NCBI RefSeq assembly: GCF_014649955.1
Contig: NZ_BMUA01000023.1
Span: 1-64,000 of the forward strand
Direction of reading: 5' to 3'
DNA: 64,000 nt
Origin: Streptomyces violascens
Lineage (GTDB): Bacteria; Actinomycetota; Actinomycetes; Streptomycetales; Streptomycetaceae
A program made the translations under genes and the position numbers. The first letter of the stretch is position 1, and each line of letters starts with the position of its first letter. Of the stretch, positions 44,184-52,544 are shown one piece after another. The notes beneath the pieces were generated by a model, which ran no database searches, was not told where the DNA came from, and was given only the letters and a program-made list of their open reading frames with translations.

Positions 44184-46406
44184 TCACACCAAAGTGCCCC
44201 CTGACAGCCGGTGAGCGAGTGCGGTAAAGCGTCTGCCTGCGGAAACGGTACGTACCGCCTGGCCGATGGCCTTGCGGGACCCCACCAGGACCACGAGCTT
44301 CTTGGCGCGCGTCACCGCCGTGTAGAGCAGATTGCGCTGGAGCATCATCCAGGCCCCGGTGGTGACCGGGATGACGACGGCCGGGTACTCGCTGCCCTGG
44401 GAGCGGTGGATCGTCACGGCGTAGGCGTGGGCCAGCTCGTCCAGCTCGTCGAAGTCGTACGGCACCTCCTCGTCCTCGTCCGTCAGGACCGTCAGGCGCT
44501 GGTCGTCGAGGTTGAGCGCGGTGACCACGCCGACGGTGCCGTTGAAGACGCCGTTCTTGCCCTTCTCGTAATTGTTGCGAATCTGGGTGACCTTGTCGCC
44601 GACGCGGAACACCCTTCCACCGAACCTTTTCTCCGGCAGGTCGGGCCGGGCGGGCGTGATCGCCTGCTGGAGCAGGCCGTTGAGGGTGCCGGCGCCGGCC
44701 GGGCCGCGGTGCATCGGGGCGAGGACCTGGATGTCACGGCGCGGGTCGAGCCCGAACTTCGCGGGGATGCGCCGGGCCGCGACGTCGACGGTGAGCCGGC
44801 CCGCGTCCTCCGTCTCGTCCTCGACGAAGAGGAAGAAGTCGTCGAGGCCCGAAGTGATGGGCTGCGCACCGGAGTTGATGCGGTGGGCGTTGGTGACGAC
44901 GCCGGACTCCTGTGCCTGCCGGAAGATCCGGGTCAGCCGCACACTCGGGACGGGACCGCCCTCGGCGAGCAGATCGCGCAGCACCTCCCCGGCGCCGACC
45001 GAGGGCAGCTGGTCCACATCGCCCACCATCAGCAGATGGGCGCCTGGCGCCACCGCCTTGACCAGCTTGTTGGCGAGCAGGAGGTCGAGCATGGAGGCCT
45101 CGTCGACGACGACCAGGTCCGCGTCAAGGGGCCGGTCCTTGTCGTACGCCGCGTCGCCACCCGGCTTCAGTTCGAGCAGGCGGTGCACGGTCGAGGCATC
45201 GGCGCCCGTCAGCTCGGCCAGGCGCTTGGCGGCCCGCCCGGTGGGCGCGGCGAGCACCACCTTGGCCTTCTTGGCGCGGGCGAGCTCCACGACCGAGCGG
45301 ACCGTGAAGGACTTGCCGCAGCCCGGGCCGCCGGTGAGGACCGCGACCTTGCTGGTCAGAGCCAGTTTGACGGCCTCCTGCTGTTCGGGCGCGAGCTCGG
45401 CGCCGGTGCGCCCGGCGAGCCAGCCGAGCGCCTTGTCCCAGTCGACCGCGGCGAAGGACGGCATCCGGTCCTCGCCGGTCCGCAGCAGCCGCCCGACCTG
45501 GGCGGCGAGCGACAGCTCGGCCCGGTGGAAGGGCACGAGGTAGACGGCGGCGACGGGCTCGCCCCCGTCCGGCGCGGGCACCTTCTCCCGCACCGCCCCC
45601 TCCTCGGCGACGAGCTCGGCCAGGCAGTCGATGACGAGCCCGGTGTCGACCTGGAGCAGCTTCACCGAGTCGGCGATCAGGCGCTCCTCCGGGAGGAAGC
45701 AGTGCCCCTGGTCGGTGGACTGGGACAGCGCGTACTGCAGGCCCGCCTTCACGCGCTCCGGGCTGTCGTGCGGGATGCCGACGGCCTGGGCGATCCGGTC
45801 GGCGGTGAGGAACCCGATCCCCCAGACGTCGGCGGCGAGCCGGTAGGGCTGGTTCTTGACGACGGAGATGGAGGCGTCCGCGTACTTCTTGTAGATGCGC
45901 ACAGCGATGGAAGTGGAGACGCCGACCCCTTGCAGAAAGACCATGACCTCCTTGATGGCCTTCTGCTCCTCCCAGGCGGCGGCGATCTTCTTGGTCCGCT
46001 TGGGTCCGAGGCCCGGTACCTCGATCAGGCGCCCCGGGTCCTGCTCGATGATGTCGAGGGTGTCGGCGCCGAAGTGCTGGGTGATGCGGTCGGCGAAGAC
46101 CGGGCCGATGCCCTTGATCAGGCCGGAGCCGAGGTAGCGGCGGATGCCCTGGATGGTGGCGGGCAGCACGGTCGTGTAGTTCTCGACGGTGAACTGCTTG
46201 CCGTACTGGGGATGGGAGCCCCAGCGCCCCTCCATCCGCAGCGACTCCCCCGGCTGCGCGCCGAGCAGCGAGCCGACCACCGTGAGGAGGTCGTTGCCGC
46301 CGCGGCCGGTGTCGACGCGCGCGACGGTGTAGCCGCTCTCCTCATTGGCGTACGTGATCCGCTCGAGGACCCCCTCCACCACCGCCGTACCCGTGAGACT
46401 CGACAT
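44184..46406 (-). CDS. recD2: RecD2-like ATP-dependent DNA helicase (exodeoxyribonuclease V alpha-like)
   Basis: A 740-residue SF1B helicase. An N-terminal OB-like domain (GVLERITYANEESGYTVARV) and tandem helix-hairpin-helix motifs (GIKGIGPVFADRI, VPGLGPKRTKKI) precede the motor. The motor shows Walker A GGPGCGKS at 359-366, LAAPTGRAAKRL, the DEAS motif VVVDEASMLD, GDVDQLPSVGAGEVL, LTRIFRQA, and motif VI in YAVTIHRSQGSEY and LLYTAVTRAKKLV. No RecB or RecC is nearby, which fits stand-alone RecD2, a 5'-3' helicase in repair. It is on the same strand as gltA, 180 bases upstream. Confidence 0.93.
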   Translation of the reverse strand: MSSLTGTAVVEGVLERITYANEESGYTVARVDTGRGGNDLLTVVGSLLGAQPGESLRMEGRWGSHPQYGKQFTVENYTTVLPATIQGIRRYLGSGLIKGIGPVFADRITQHFGADTLDIIEQDPGRLIEVPGLGPKRTKKIAAAWEEQKAIKEVMVFLQGVGVSTSIAVRIYKKYADASISVVKNQPYRLAADVWGIGFLTADRIAQAVGIPHDSPERVKAGLQYALSQSTDQGHCFLPEERLIADSVKLLQVDTGLVIDCLAELVAEEGAVREKVPAPDGGEPVAAVYLVPFHRAELSLAAQVGRLLRTGEDRMPSFAAVDWDKALGWLAGRTGAELAPEQQEAVKLALTSKVAVLTGGPGCGKSFTVRSVVELARAKKAKVVLAAPTGRAAKRLAELTGADASTVHRLLELKPGGDAAYDKDRPLDADLVVVDEASMLDLLLANKLVKAVAPGAHLLMVGDVDQLPSVGAGEVLRDLLAEGGPVPSVRLTRIFRQAQESGVVTNAHRINSGAQPITSGLDDFFLFVEDETEDAGRLTVDVAARRIPAKFGLDPRRDIQVLAPMHRGPAGAGTLNGLLQQAITPARPDLPEKRFGGRVFRVGDKVTQIRNNYEKGKNGVFNGTVGVVTALNLDDQRLTVLTDEDEEVPYDFDELDELAHAYAVTIHRSQGSEYPAVVIPVTTGAWMMLQRNLLYTAVTRAKKLVVLVGSRKAIGQAVRTVSAGRRFTALAHRLSGGTLV

Positions 46407-46499
46407 GCCCCGACGCTACCGCCCCGCACTGACAATGCGGACAACACGGCTGTGTACCAAGGGAGTCCGGTCCCGGGATGCTTGGTGTGGGGGAAAATT

Positions 46500-46532
46500 C
46501 AAGGGGGCCCGGTCCGTCGACCGGGCCCCTTG
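46500..46532. terminator. hairpin with T-runs on both sides, in the recD2 upstream region
   Basis: CAAGGGGGCCCGGTC pairs with GACCGGGCCCCTTG around CGT(C), followed by TTTTCC on one side and, on the other strand, TTTTCCCC. It has the form of a bidirectional terminator but lies between two divergent gene starts. Confidence 0.7.
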
Positions 46533-46697
46533 TTTTCCCTCCCCGTCAGCGCTTCCCGAAATCCCCCCGGATCCCTCCCCTGAAGCACTGACGCCCCTTA
46601 GACCTCCGTCACCCCGGAAGGGTTGCACAACTGCGGGCAGTAATTTTTCCGGGCCGCCGAAGTGATGACGAAGCGGGGTGAACGTGGTGTTTGCCGC

Positions 46698-47201
46698 ATG
46701 AGCGACGATTCCTTCGAGCAGGACGTGCTGAACGAGCTGGGGGACGACGGGCTCCTGCGGATCGCCGGGCTGCTGGGTACGGATGCGGCGGGCGCGCAGG
46801 ACATGGTCGGTACGACGGTGTCGACGCTGGCGGGCGGGCTGCCGCCGGCGACCGCGGAGGAGGTCCGCCAGGCGGTGGCCGAGGCCCTGCCGCAAGCCCC
46901 GCCCGAGGAGGCCCCCTGCAGGGCGTGGCCACGCTGGGCGGCGGGCTCGGCGGGATGCTGAGCGGCGGGGGTGCGGCGGTCTTGCGGCGGGGGTGCCTGC
47001 GAAGGCGGCCCGGCCGGTCGCGAACGCGGTGGCCAAGAAGACGGGGTTGCCTGCGGCGACGGTGGCCAGGGGGTGTCGCTGCCGGTGGCGCTGGCGGTCC
47101 TGACGAAGCGGGCGGCCTCGAAGTCGGCGACGGCTCCCGGTGCGGGCGGGGGTGGCCTGGGTGAACTCCTGACCCAGATCCTGGGCGGGGCGAAGAAGTA
47201 G
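46698..47201 (+). pseudogene. DUF937-domain protein gene, disrupted by several frameshifts
   Basis: The reading starts well with ATG and MSDDSFEQDVLNELG, then RIAGLLGTDAAGAQDMVGTT and EVRQAVAEALPQ, a normal DUF937 start. The remainder is spread over three frames: LQGVATLGGGLGGMLSGGG in a second, PAKAARPVANAVAKKTGLPA in a third, and VALAVLTKRAASKSATAP plus LTQILGGAKK with the stop in a fourth segment. At least three indels are therefore needed. The intact protein is a small, Gly-rich conserved protein of about 170 residues of unknown role. Sequencing errors in G runs are an alternative explanation. Confidence 0.82.
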
Positions 47202-47219
47202 CCACGGCCCAGAACGCCG

Positions 47220-47259
47220 CACTCCCGTACAGACACCGTGACCGGGCCGTACGGGAGTG
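47220..47259. terminator. terminator between DUF937 pseudogene and small gene
   Basis: CACTCCCGTAC and GTACGGGAGTG are perfect 11-bp arms around an 18-base loop, placed between the stops of the forward DUF937 pseudogene and the reverse 77-residue gene. Confidence 0.8.
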
Positions 47260-47265
47260 GGGGGC

Positions 47266-47499
47266 TCAGCCGCGCAGAAACCCGTCCCCGTGAGCGGAGA
47301 TGTGGGCTTCCAGGGCGGTGAGGGCCTGCTGGGTGGCGTCCGGGGTGCCGCTGCCGCGGCGCTCGGCGTAGTACGCCGCGCCGAGCTTCTTCAGCAGGTC
47401 GTTTCCGGCGCGCTGCTGCTGGACGTCGTCCACCTTCTGCTTGCCCTGGTTCAGGGCGCTCTGGGCCTGCTCCTTGGCCCGGTCGAGAAATCCTGCCAT
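47266..47499 (-). CDS. small conserved helical protein of unknown function
   Basis: A 77-residue charged, helical protein beginning MAGFLDRAKEQAQSALNQG, continuing QKVDDVQQQRAGNDLLKKLG and AAYYAERRG. I recognise it only as a type of small protein common in Streptomyces. There is no signal peptide or membrane helix; the pattern suggests two or three amphipathic helices. GGAGGCAGTCA precedes the ATG on the minus strand. It is next to the repeat-rich gap before the LacI gene. Confidence 0.75.
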   Translation of the reverse strand: MAGFLDRAKEQAQSALNQGKQKVDDVQQQRAGNDLLKKLGAAYYAERRGSGTPDATQQALTALEAHISAHGDGFLRG

Positions 47500-47589
47500 T
47501 GACTGCCTCCGATCTCCGATCGTTTCCCGGGATCACTTCCCCCCTCGTTGCCACGCATGCCCAGGCGTACGCCCGATTGGCGGGGCCGG

Positions 47590-47760
47590 GCCGGGTGCGC
47601 CGGGGCTCCGCCCCAGACCCCGTTGTTCCCCACCCCGCCCCTTCCCGAGACCCGCCGGGGGTTGGGGAAGGGAAGCCGGGTTCCCTGGGGCTCCGCCCCA
47701 GACCCCGTTCGCGCCTGAAGGGCGCTCGTCCTCAAACGCCGGACAGGCTGAAATGCCCCG
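47590..47760. repeat. dispersed GC-rich intergenic repeat, copy 1
   Basis: Two hairpin cores GGGGCTCCGCCCC, each followed by AGACCCCG, flank CCCCACCCCGCCCCTTCCC and CCGCCGGGGGTTGGGGAAGG. The unit ends with GCCTGAAGGGCGCTCGTCC and TCAAACGCCGGACAGGCTGA. The same modules occur at 53367-53522 and 56020-56275. With the 57-bp array beside it, it fills the 574-base gap before the LacI gene; no gene is visible here. Confidence 0.8.
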
Positions 47761-47784
47761 AGGCGGGCCAGGACCAGCGCTGCT

Positions 47785-48055
47785 GGGGGCGCGGGGAACG
47801 GCGCGAGCAACCAAGCACGGCCCGCAGCCGAAGGGCTGGCTCATGCGCGCAGCGCATGGCTTTCAGGGGCGCGGGGAACTGCGCGAGCACCACGCACGAC
47901 CCGCGGCCGAAAGCCGGTTTCAGAGGCGCGGGGAACTGCGCGAGCACCACGCACGACCCGCGGCCGAAAGCCGGTTTCAGAGGCGCGGGGAACCGCGCGA
48001 GCACCACGCACGACCCGCGGCCGAAAGCCGGTTTCAGGGGCGCGGGGAACTGCGC
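47785..48055. repeat. 57-bp tandem repeat array built on a REP-like hairpin
   Basis: Three copies in exact 57-base register (GCGCGAGC at 47881, 47938 and 47995), plus a partial and one diverged copy to the left, share GGCGCGGGGAACTGCGCGAG, CACCACGCACGACCCGCGGC and CGAAAGCCGGTTTCAG. The core GCGCGGGGAACTGCGC is a self-complementary hairpin. Units differ by only one to three bases, so the expansion is recent. Single copies recur at 53557 and 53638. Confidence 0.9.
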
Positions 48056-48073
48056 AAAAAGGCACCCACCCCC

Positions 48074-49120
48074 TCAACCCCCCGCCCGCACCGCCCCCGT
48101 AGACCCCCGGACCATCAACTCCCCGTGCACCGTGGCGATCCCCCCGGGCGGCGCCGGTTCCAGGCCGAGGGCGAGGCGGCCCGCCCTCGCGCCCGCCTCC
48201 GACAGCGGCAGCCGGACCGTCGTCAGCGCCGGGACGGCATCCGCGCTGAAGGGGAGGTCCACGAAACCCGCCACCGAGACGTCCCCCGGGACGCAGAGCC
48301 CCCGGTCACGCAGAGCCGCACACGCCCCCAGCGCCACCGTGTCGTTCGCGGCCACCACCGCCGTCAACTCCGGCTCCCTGCGCAGGAGTTCAAGCGTCGC
48401 GTCGTACCCCGAGCGCCGGTCGTAGGAGCCGTGGACCACCAGTCCGTCCTGGCGAAGGCCGGCCGCCGCCAGGGCGGAGCGGTGGCCCTCCAGGCGGTGC
48501 CGGGTCGTCGTGCGCTCGGGGGGACCGGCGACGTAACCGATCCTGCGATGGCCGAGGCCGATGACGTGGTCCGTCAGGCGCCTGCTCCCGCCCCGGTTGT
48601 CGAAGGCGAGGGTCGCGGTGACGCTGTCGCCGGGCAGCGGCGGCCGGCCGCACAGCACGATGCGGGTGCCCGCGTCCGCGAGCCGCGCGAGCTTCGCGCC
48701 GACCGCCGCCGCGTGCTCGGGGTCCTCAAGCGCGCCCCCGGTGAGGATGACGGCGGCCGCGCGCTGGCGCTGAAGCAGCGTCAGATAGGTGAGTTCGCGT
48801 TCCGGCGAGCCCCCGGTGTTGCAGATGACGGAGAGCTTCTCGCGGGCGCCGCGCTCCTCGCCGATCGCCGCCTGGGCCGCGCCCGCCATGATGCCGAAGA
48901 ACGGATCGGCGATGTCGTTGACCAGGATGCCGACCAGGTCCGAGGTGGCCGCGGCGAGCGAACTCGCGGGCCCGTTCAGAACGTAGTCCAGCTCGTCGAC
49001 CGCGCGCAGCACCCGCTCGCGCGTGGCCGCCGCCACCGGATAGTTGCCGTTCAGGACCCGTGAGACCGTCGCCGGGGACACCTGGGCCCGGGCCGCCACG
49101 TCCGCCAGGGTCGCTGTCAT
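48074..49120 (-). CDS. LacI-family transcriptional regulator
   Basis: A 348-residue regulator. The helix-turn-helix TLADVAARAQVSPATVSRVLNG is at residues 4-25, followed by the hinge helix SSLAAATSDLVGILVND. The periplasmic-binding-like effector domain shows DPFFGIMAGAAQAA, GHRRIGYVAGPP and AVVAANDTVALGA. The ATG at 49120 has GGAGG six bases upstream. It is divergent from the Gfo/Idh-DUF993-TIM operon, and a LacI-type operator lies between them, so it most likely represses that operon in the absence of a sugar-like inducer. Confidence 0.93.
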   Translation of the reverse strand: MTATLADVAARAQVSPATVSRVLNGNYPVAAATRERVLRAVDELDYVLNGPASSLAAATSDLVGILVNDIADPFFGIMAGAAQAAIGEERGAREKLSVICNTGGSPERELTYLTLLQRQRAAAVILTGGALEDPEHAAAVGAKLARLADAGTRIVLCGRPPLPGDSVTATLAFDNRGGSRRLTDHVIGLGHRRIGYVAGPPERTTTRHRLEGHRSALAAAGLRQDGLVVHGSYDRRSGYDATLELLRREPELTAVVAANDTVALGACAALRDRGLCVPGDVSVAGFVDLPFSADAVPALTTVRLPLSEAGARAGRLALGLEPAPPGGIATVHGELMVRGSTGAVRAGG

Positions 49121-49228
49121 CTCTGCCTCCGAAACGGTCGGGCCGTGATCGCGCCGGTCAGAGCCCGAGGCTCTCAAGCTTTCGGCCTCTTGTCCGAGGC
49201 GCTGTGCGCAGGCTAGCGTCCCGCCCTG

Positions 49229-49244
49229 TAGAAAGCGCTTACTA
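49229..49244. promoter_or_regulatory. LacI-type operator
   Basis: TAGAAAGCGCTTACTA is a 16-base inverted repeat with 7 of 8 matched pairs and the central CG typical of LacI/GalR operators. It lies about 35 bases before the dehydrogenase start, overlapping TACTAT, a possible -10, and about 110 bases from the LacI gene start. Confidence 0.85.
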
Positions 49245-49278
49245 TCCCCCTTCTGCCCCCACCCTCCGGAGGGATCAC

Positions 49279-50433
49279 ATGACGGGACGCAGGACCGTGC
49301 GGATCGCCATGAACGGCGTCACCGGACGCATGGGCTACCGCCAGCACCTCGTACGCTCCCTGCTCGCGCTGCGCGAGCAGGGCGGCCTCGACCTCGGCGA
49401 CGGCACCACGCTGTGGCCCGAGCCGGTCCTGGTCGGCCGTCGCGAGCACGCCCTGAAGGAGATGGCCGACCGGCACGGCCTCACCGAGTGGTCGACCGAT
49501 CTGGACGCCGTCCTCGCCGACCCCACCGTCGACATCTACTTCGACGCCCAGGTGACCTCCGCCCGCGAGGAGGCGATCGGGAAGGCCATCGCGGCCCGGA
49601 AGCACATCTACACCGAGAAGCCCACCGCGACCGGCCTGGCCGGCGCGCTCCGTCTCGCCCGGCGCGCCCGCGGCGCCGGCGTCAAGCACGGCGTCGTCCA
49701 GGACAAGCTCTTCCTGCCGGGCCTGCTGAAGCTGAAGCGCCTGATCGACGGCGGATTCTTCGGCCAAGTCCTCTCCGTGCGAGGCGAGTTCGGCTACTGG
49801 GTCTTCGAGGGCGACTGGCAGTCCGCCCAGCGTCCGTCGTGGAACTACCGCCGCGAGGACGGCGGCGGCATCGTCGTGGACATGTTCCCGCACTGGGAGT
49901 ACGTGCTCCACGAGCTGTTCGGCCGGGTCACCTCCGTGACCGCGCACACCGCCACCCACATCCCGCAGCGCTGGGACGAGCACGGCAGGCCGTACGCGGC
50001 GACCGCCGACGACGCCGCGTACGGGATCTTCCAGCTGGAGGGCGGCGCGGTCGCGCAGATCAACTCCTCCTGGGCGGTCCGCGTCAACCGCGACGAACTC
50101 GTCGAGTTCCAGGTCGACGGCACCGAGGGCTCGGCGGTCGCGGGGCTGCGCAACTGCCGTGTCCAGCACCGCAGTTCGACACCCAAGCCGGTCTGGAACC
50201 CGGACCTCCCCGCCACCGAGCCGTTCCGCACGCAGTGGCAGGAAGTCCCGGACAACGACACGTTCGACAACGGCTTCAAGGCGCAGTGGGAGCTGTTCCT
50301 GCGGCACGTCGCGCTCGACGAGCCGTACCACTGGGACCTGCTCGCCGGCGCGCGCGGAGTCCAGCTCGCCGAGCTCGGCCTGCGGTCCGCCGCCGAGGGC
50401 CGCCGCCTCAACGTGCCGGAGATCGCGCTGTGA
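49279..50433 (+). CDS. Gfo/Idh/MocA-family sugar dehydrogenase
   Basis: A 384-residue NAD(P)-dependent oxidoreductase. An unusual Rossmann start MNGVTGRMGYRQHL replaces the common GxGxxG pattern but keeps the Gly spacing GVTGRMG. The catalytic Lys is in HIYTEKPTATG. The C-terminal domain has GGGIVVDMFPHWEYVLHELFG, with a candidate catalytic Asp and His. The ATG at 49279 has GGAGGG upstream. It is the first gene of a three-gene operon facing a LacI regulator; its TGA overlaps the GTG of the DUF993 gene. It should oxidise the primary substrate of this catabolic cassette; the sugar is unknown. Confidence 0.9.
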   Translation: MTGRRTVRIAMNGVTGRMGYRQHLVRSLLALREQGGLDLGDGTTLWPEPVLVGRREHALKEMADRHGLTEWSTDLDAVLADPTVDIYFDAQVTSAREEAIGKAIAARKHIYTEKPTATGLAGALRLARRARGAGVKHGVVQDKLFLPGLLKLKRLIDGGFFGQVLSVRGEFGYWVFEGDWQSAQRPSWNYRREDGGGIVVDMFPHWEYVLHELFGRVTSVTAHTATHIPQRWDEHGRPYAATADDAAYGIFQLEGGAVAQINSSWAVRVNRDELVEFQVDGTEGSAVAGLRNCRVQHRSSTPKPVWNPDLPATEPFRTQWQEVPDNDTFDNGFKAQWELFLRHVALDEPYHWDLLAGARGVQLAELGLRSAAEGRRLNVPEIAL

Positions 50434-51581
50434 GCCTCCTGCTGCCCCGCACCGACGGCACTACGCGGGCGTACGAGCCCCGCGCGACCCCGCTCGCCCT
50501 GCCCCCGGGCCCGCCTCCCGCCTCCCGTACGGTCTTCTCGGCCGCCCATGTCGTCGCCGACCCGTACGCGGACACCTCGCCCGGCTCCCCCGCCGCGATC
50601 GACTGGGACGCCACGCTCGCCTTCCGCCGCCACCTGTGGTCGCACGGCCTCGGCGCCGCGGAGGCGATGGACACGGCCCAGCGCGGGATGGGCCTGGACT
50701 GGCCGACGGCGGCGGAGCTGATCCGCCGAAGTGCCGACGAGGCAAAGGCAGTTGGCGGACGTATCGCCTGCGGGGCGGGCACGGACCAGATCGGCTCAGG
50801 GAATCTGACCGAAGTGAAGGCGGCGTACGAGGAGCAGCTCGGGGTCGTCGAGGGGGCCGGGGCGCAGCCGATCCTGATGGCGTCGCGGGCGCTCGCAGCG
50901 GCGGCCCGCACCCCCGAGGACTACCTCTCCCTCTATACGGACCTGCTCCGCCAGGCCTCAGAGCCGGTGATCCTGCACTGGCTGGGGCCCATGTTCGACC
51001 CCGCCCTCGACGGCTACTGGGGCTCGGCCGACCTGGACACGGCGACGGAGACCTTCCTGGAGGTCATCGCCGCCCGCCCCGACAAGGTCGACGGCATCAA
51101 GGTCTCCCTCCTGGACGCCCGCCGCGAGGTGGAGCTGAGGCGCCGCCTCCCGGACGGCGTACGGTGCTACACGGGCGACGACTTCAACTACCCCGAACTG
51201 ATCGCGGGCGACCAACTCGGCTTCAGTCACGCCCTGTTGGGCATTTTCGACCCGCTCGGACCCGTGGCTGCGGAAGCGGTACGCGCCCTCGACAAGGGCG
51301 ACACGGGCAGCTTCCGCGCCGCCCTCGACCCCACCGTCGAACTGTCCCGGCACCTCTTCGAGACCCCGACCCGCTTCTACAAAACGGGGGTGGTGTTCCT
51401 GGCGTGGCTGGCGGGACATCAGGCGCACTTCACGATGGTGGGTGGGTTGCAGTCGGCGCGGTCGCTGCCGCACCTGGCGCGGGCGTACGAACTGGCCGAT
51501 GCGCTGGGCCTGTTCCCGGACCCGGGACTGGCCGAGACGCGCATGAAGTCCCTCCTGAACGTGTACGGAGTACCCCAGTGA
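50430..51581 (+). CDS. DUF993 / dihydrodipicolinate synthase-like aldolase family protein
   Basis: A 383-residue TIM-barrel protein of the DUF993 family, a distant relative of DapA-type Schiff-base aldolases. DGIKVSLLDA with Lys224 corresponds in position and context to the Schiff-base Lys of DapA (GIKDSSG), and ILHWLGPMFDP, GVRCYTGDDFNY and RFYKTGVVFLAWLAGHQ are other conserved blocks. GTG overlaps the TGA of the dehydrogenase gene (GTGA), and its own TGA overlaps the next GTG. Function is not established for the family; here it is placed to cleave or dehydrate the oxidised sugar. Confidence 0.9.
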   Translation: MSLLLPRTDGTTRAYEPRATPLALPPGPPPASRTVFSAAHVVADPYADTSPGSPAAIDWDATLAFRRHLWSHGLGAAEAMDTAQRGMGLDWPTAAELIRRSADEAKAVGGRIACGAGTDQIGSGNLTEVKAAYEEQLGVVEGAGAQPILMASRALAAAARTPEDYLSLYTDLLRQASEPVILHWLGPMFDPALDGYWGSADLDTATETFLEVIAARPDKVDGIKVSLLDARREVELRRRLPDGVRCYTGDDFNYPELIAGDQLGFSHALLGIFDPLGPVAAEAVRALDKGDTGSFRAALDPTVELSRHLFETPTRFYKTGVVFLAWLAGHQAHFTMVGGLQSARSLPHLARAYELADALGLFPDPGLAETRMKSLLNVYGVPQ

Positions 51582-52408
51582 CCCCCTCTTCCCGCTTCAG
51601 CATCAACCAGATGACGGTGAAGCAGCTCTCCCTGCCGGACCTGGTGGACGCGTGCGTACGGCTCGGGGTGGGCGGGGTCGGCCTGTGGCGCGAGCCGGTC
51701 GCCGCGTACGGGCTCGATGCCGCGGCAAAGCTGGTCCGGGAGGCGGGACTTGAGGTGACGTCGCTGTGCCGTGGCGGCTTCTTCACGGCGATCGACCCGG
51801 CCGAACGGGCGGTGGCGATGGCCGACAACCGGGCCGCCGTCGACGAGGCGGCGACCCTGGGCACGGACACGTTGGTGCTGGTCTCGGGCGGGCTTCCGGC
51901 CGGTTCGAGGGACCTCGCGGGCGCGAGGGAGCGGGTGTCCGAGGCGCTGTCGTCGCTCACCCCGTACGCCGCGTCGCGGGGCGTACGGCTGGCGATCGAG
52001 CCGCTGCATCCGATGTTCGCCTCGGACCGCTGTGTGGTGTCGACACTGGACCAGGCTCTGACTCTGGCTTCACCCTTCCCTTCCTCGCAGGTGGGGGTCG
52101 TGGTGGACACGTACCACGTGTGGTGGGACGACACGGCGCCCGCGGCGGTGGCCCGGGCGGGCGCGGCCGGCCGCATCCACGCCTTCCAACTGGCGGACTG
52201 GGTCACGCCGTTGCCGGCGGGCGTCCTGCACGGGCGTGGCCAGCTGGGCGACGGCTCGATCGACTTCGCGCGGTGGCACTCGCTGGTCGAGGCAGCGGGG
52301 TATGCGGGCCCGATCGAGGTGGAGCTGTTCAACGGAGAGTTGTGGGCGGGGGACGGGGTGGCCGTGCTGGAGGAAACGGCCCGTCGGTTCGCCGAGGTGC
52401 TGGCTTAG
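51578..52408 (+). CDS. TIM-barrel sugar isomerase/epimerase-like protein
   Basis: A 276-residue xylose-isomerase-like TIM barrel. Candidate metal ligands are the Glu in RLAIEPLHPMF, the Asp and His in VVVDTYHVWWDD, the His in IHAFQLADW, and the Glu in PIEVELFNGELW. The start FSINQMTVKQLSLPDLV is typical of the sugar phosphate isomerase/epimerase superfamily. It is the last gene of the LacI-controlled operon and is coupled to the DUF993 gene by a GTGA overlap. It would act on an intermediate made by the dehydrogenase; some such dehydrogenase/TIM pairs act on keto-glycosides. Confidence 0.9.
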   Translation: MTPSSRFSINQMTVKQLSLPDLVDACVRLGVGGVGLWREPVAAYGLDAAAKLVREAGLEVTSLCRGGFFTAIDPAERAVAMADNRAAVDEAATLGTDTLVLVSGGLPAGSRDLAGARERVSEALSSLTPYAASRGVRLAIEPLHPMFASDRCVVSTLDQALTLASPFPSSQVGVVVDTYHVWWDDTAPAAVARAGAAGRIHAFQLADWVTPLPAGVLHGRGQLGDGSIDFARWHSLVEAAGYAGPIEVELFNGELWAGDGVAVLEETARRFAEVLA

Positions 52409-52544
52409 CCCGTGCGGTACGTGTCGCACATTCGCTGCCCGTGTGCGACCGGACGCGCACGTAGAGTGCCGTCGCGAAGAGCCCGGCCGTCACACGGCAC
52501 AGGACAGTCACACGGCACAGGACAGAACAGAGGAGTCGATCGAC

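Noticed and set aside
47858..48055. Tandem repeats as a CRISPR array
   Set aside because: The 57-base units are contiguous with no variable spacers, and no cas gene is nearby.
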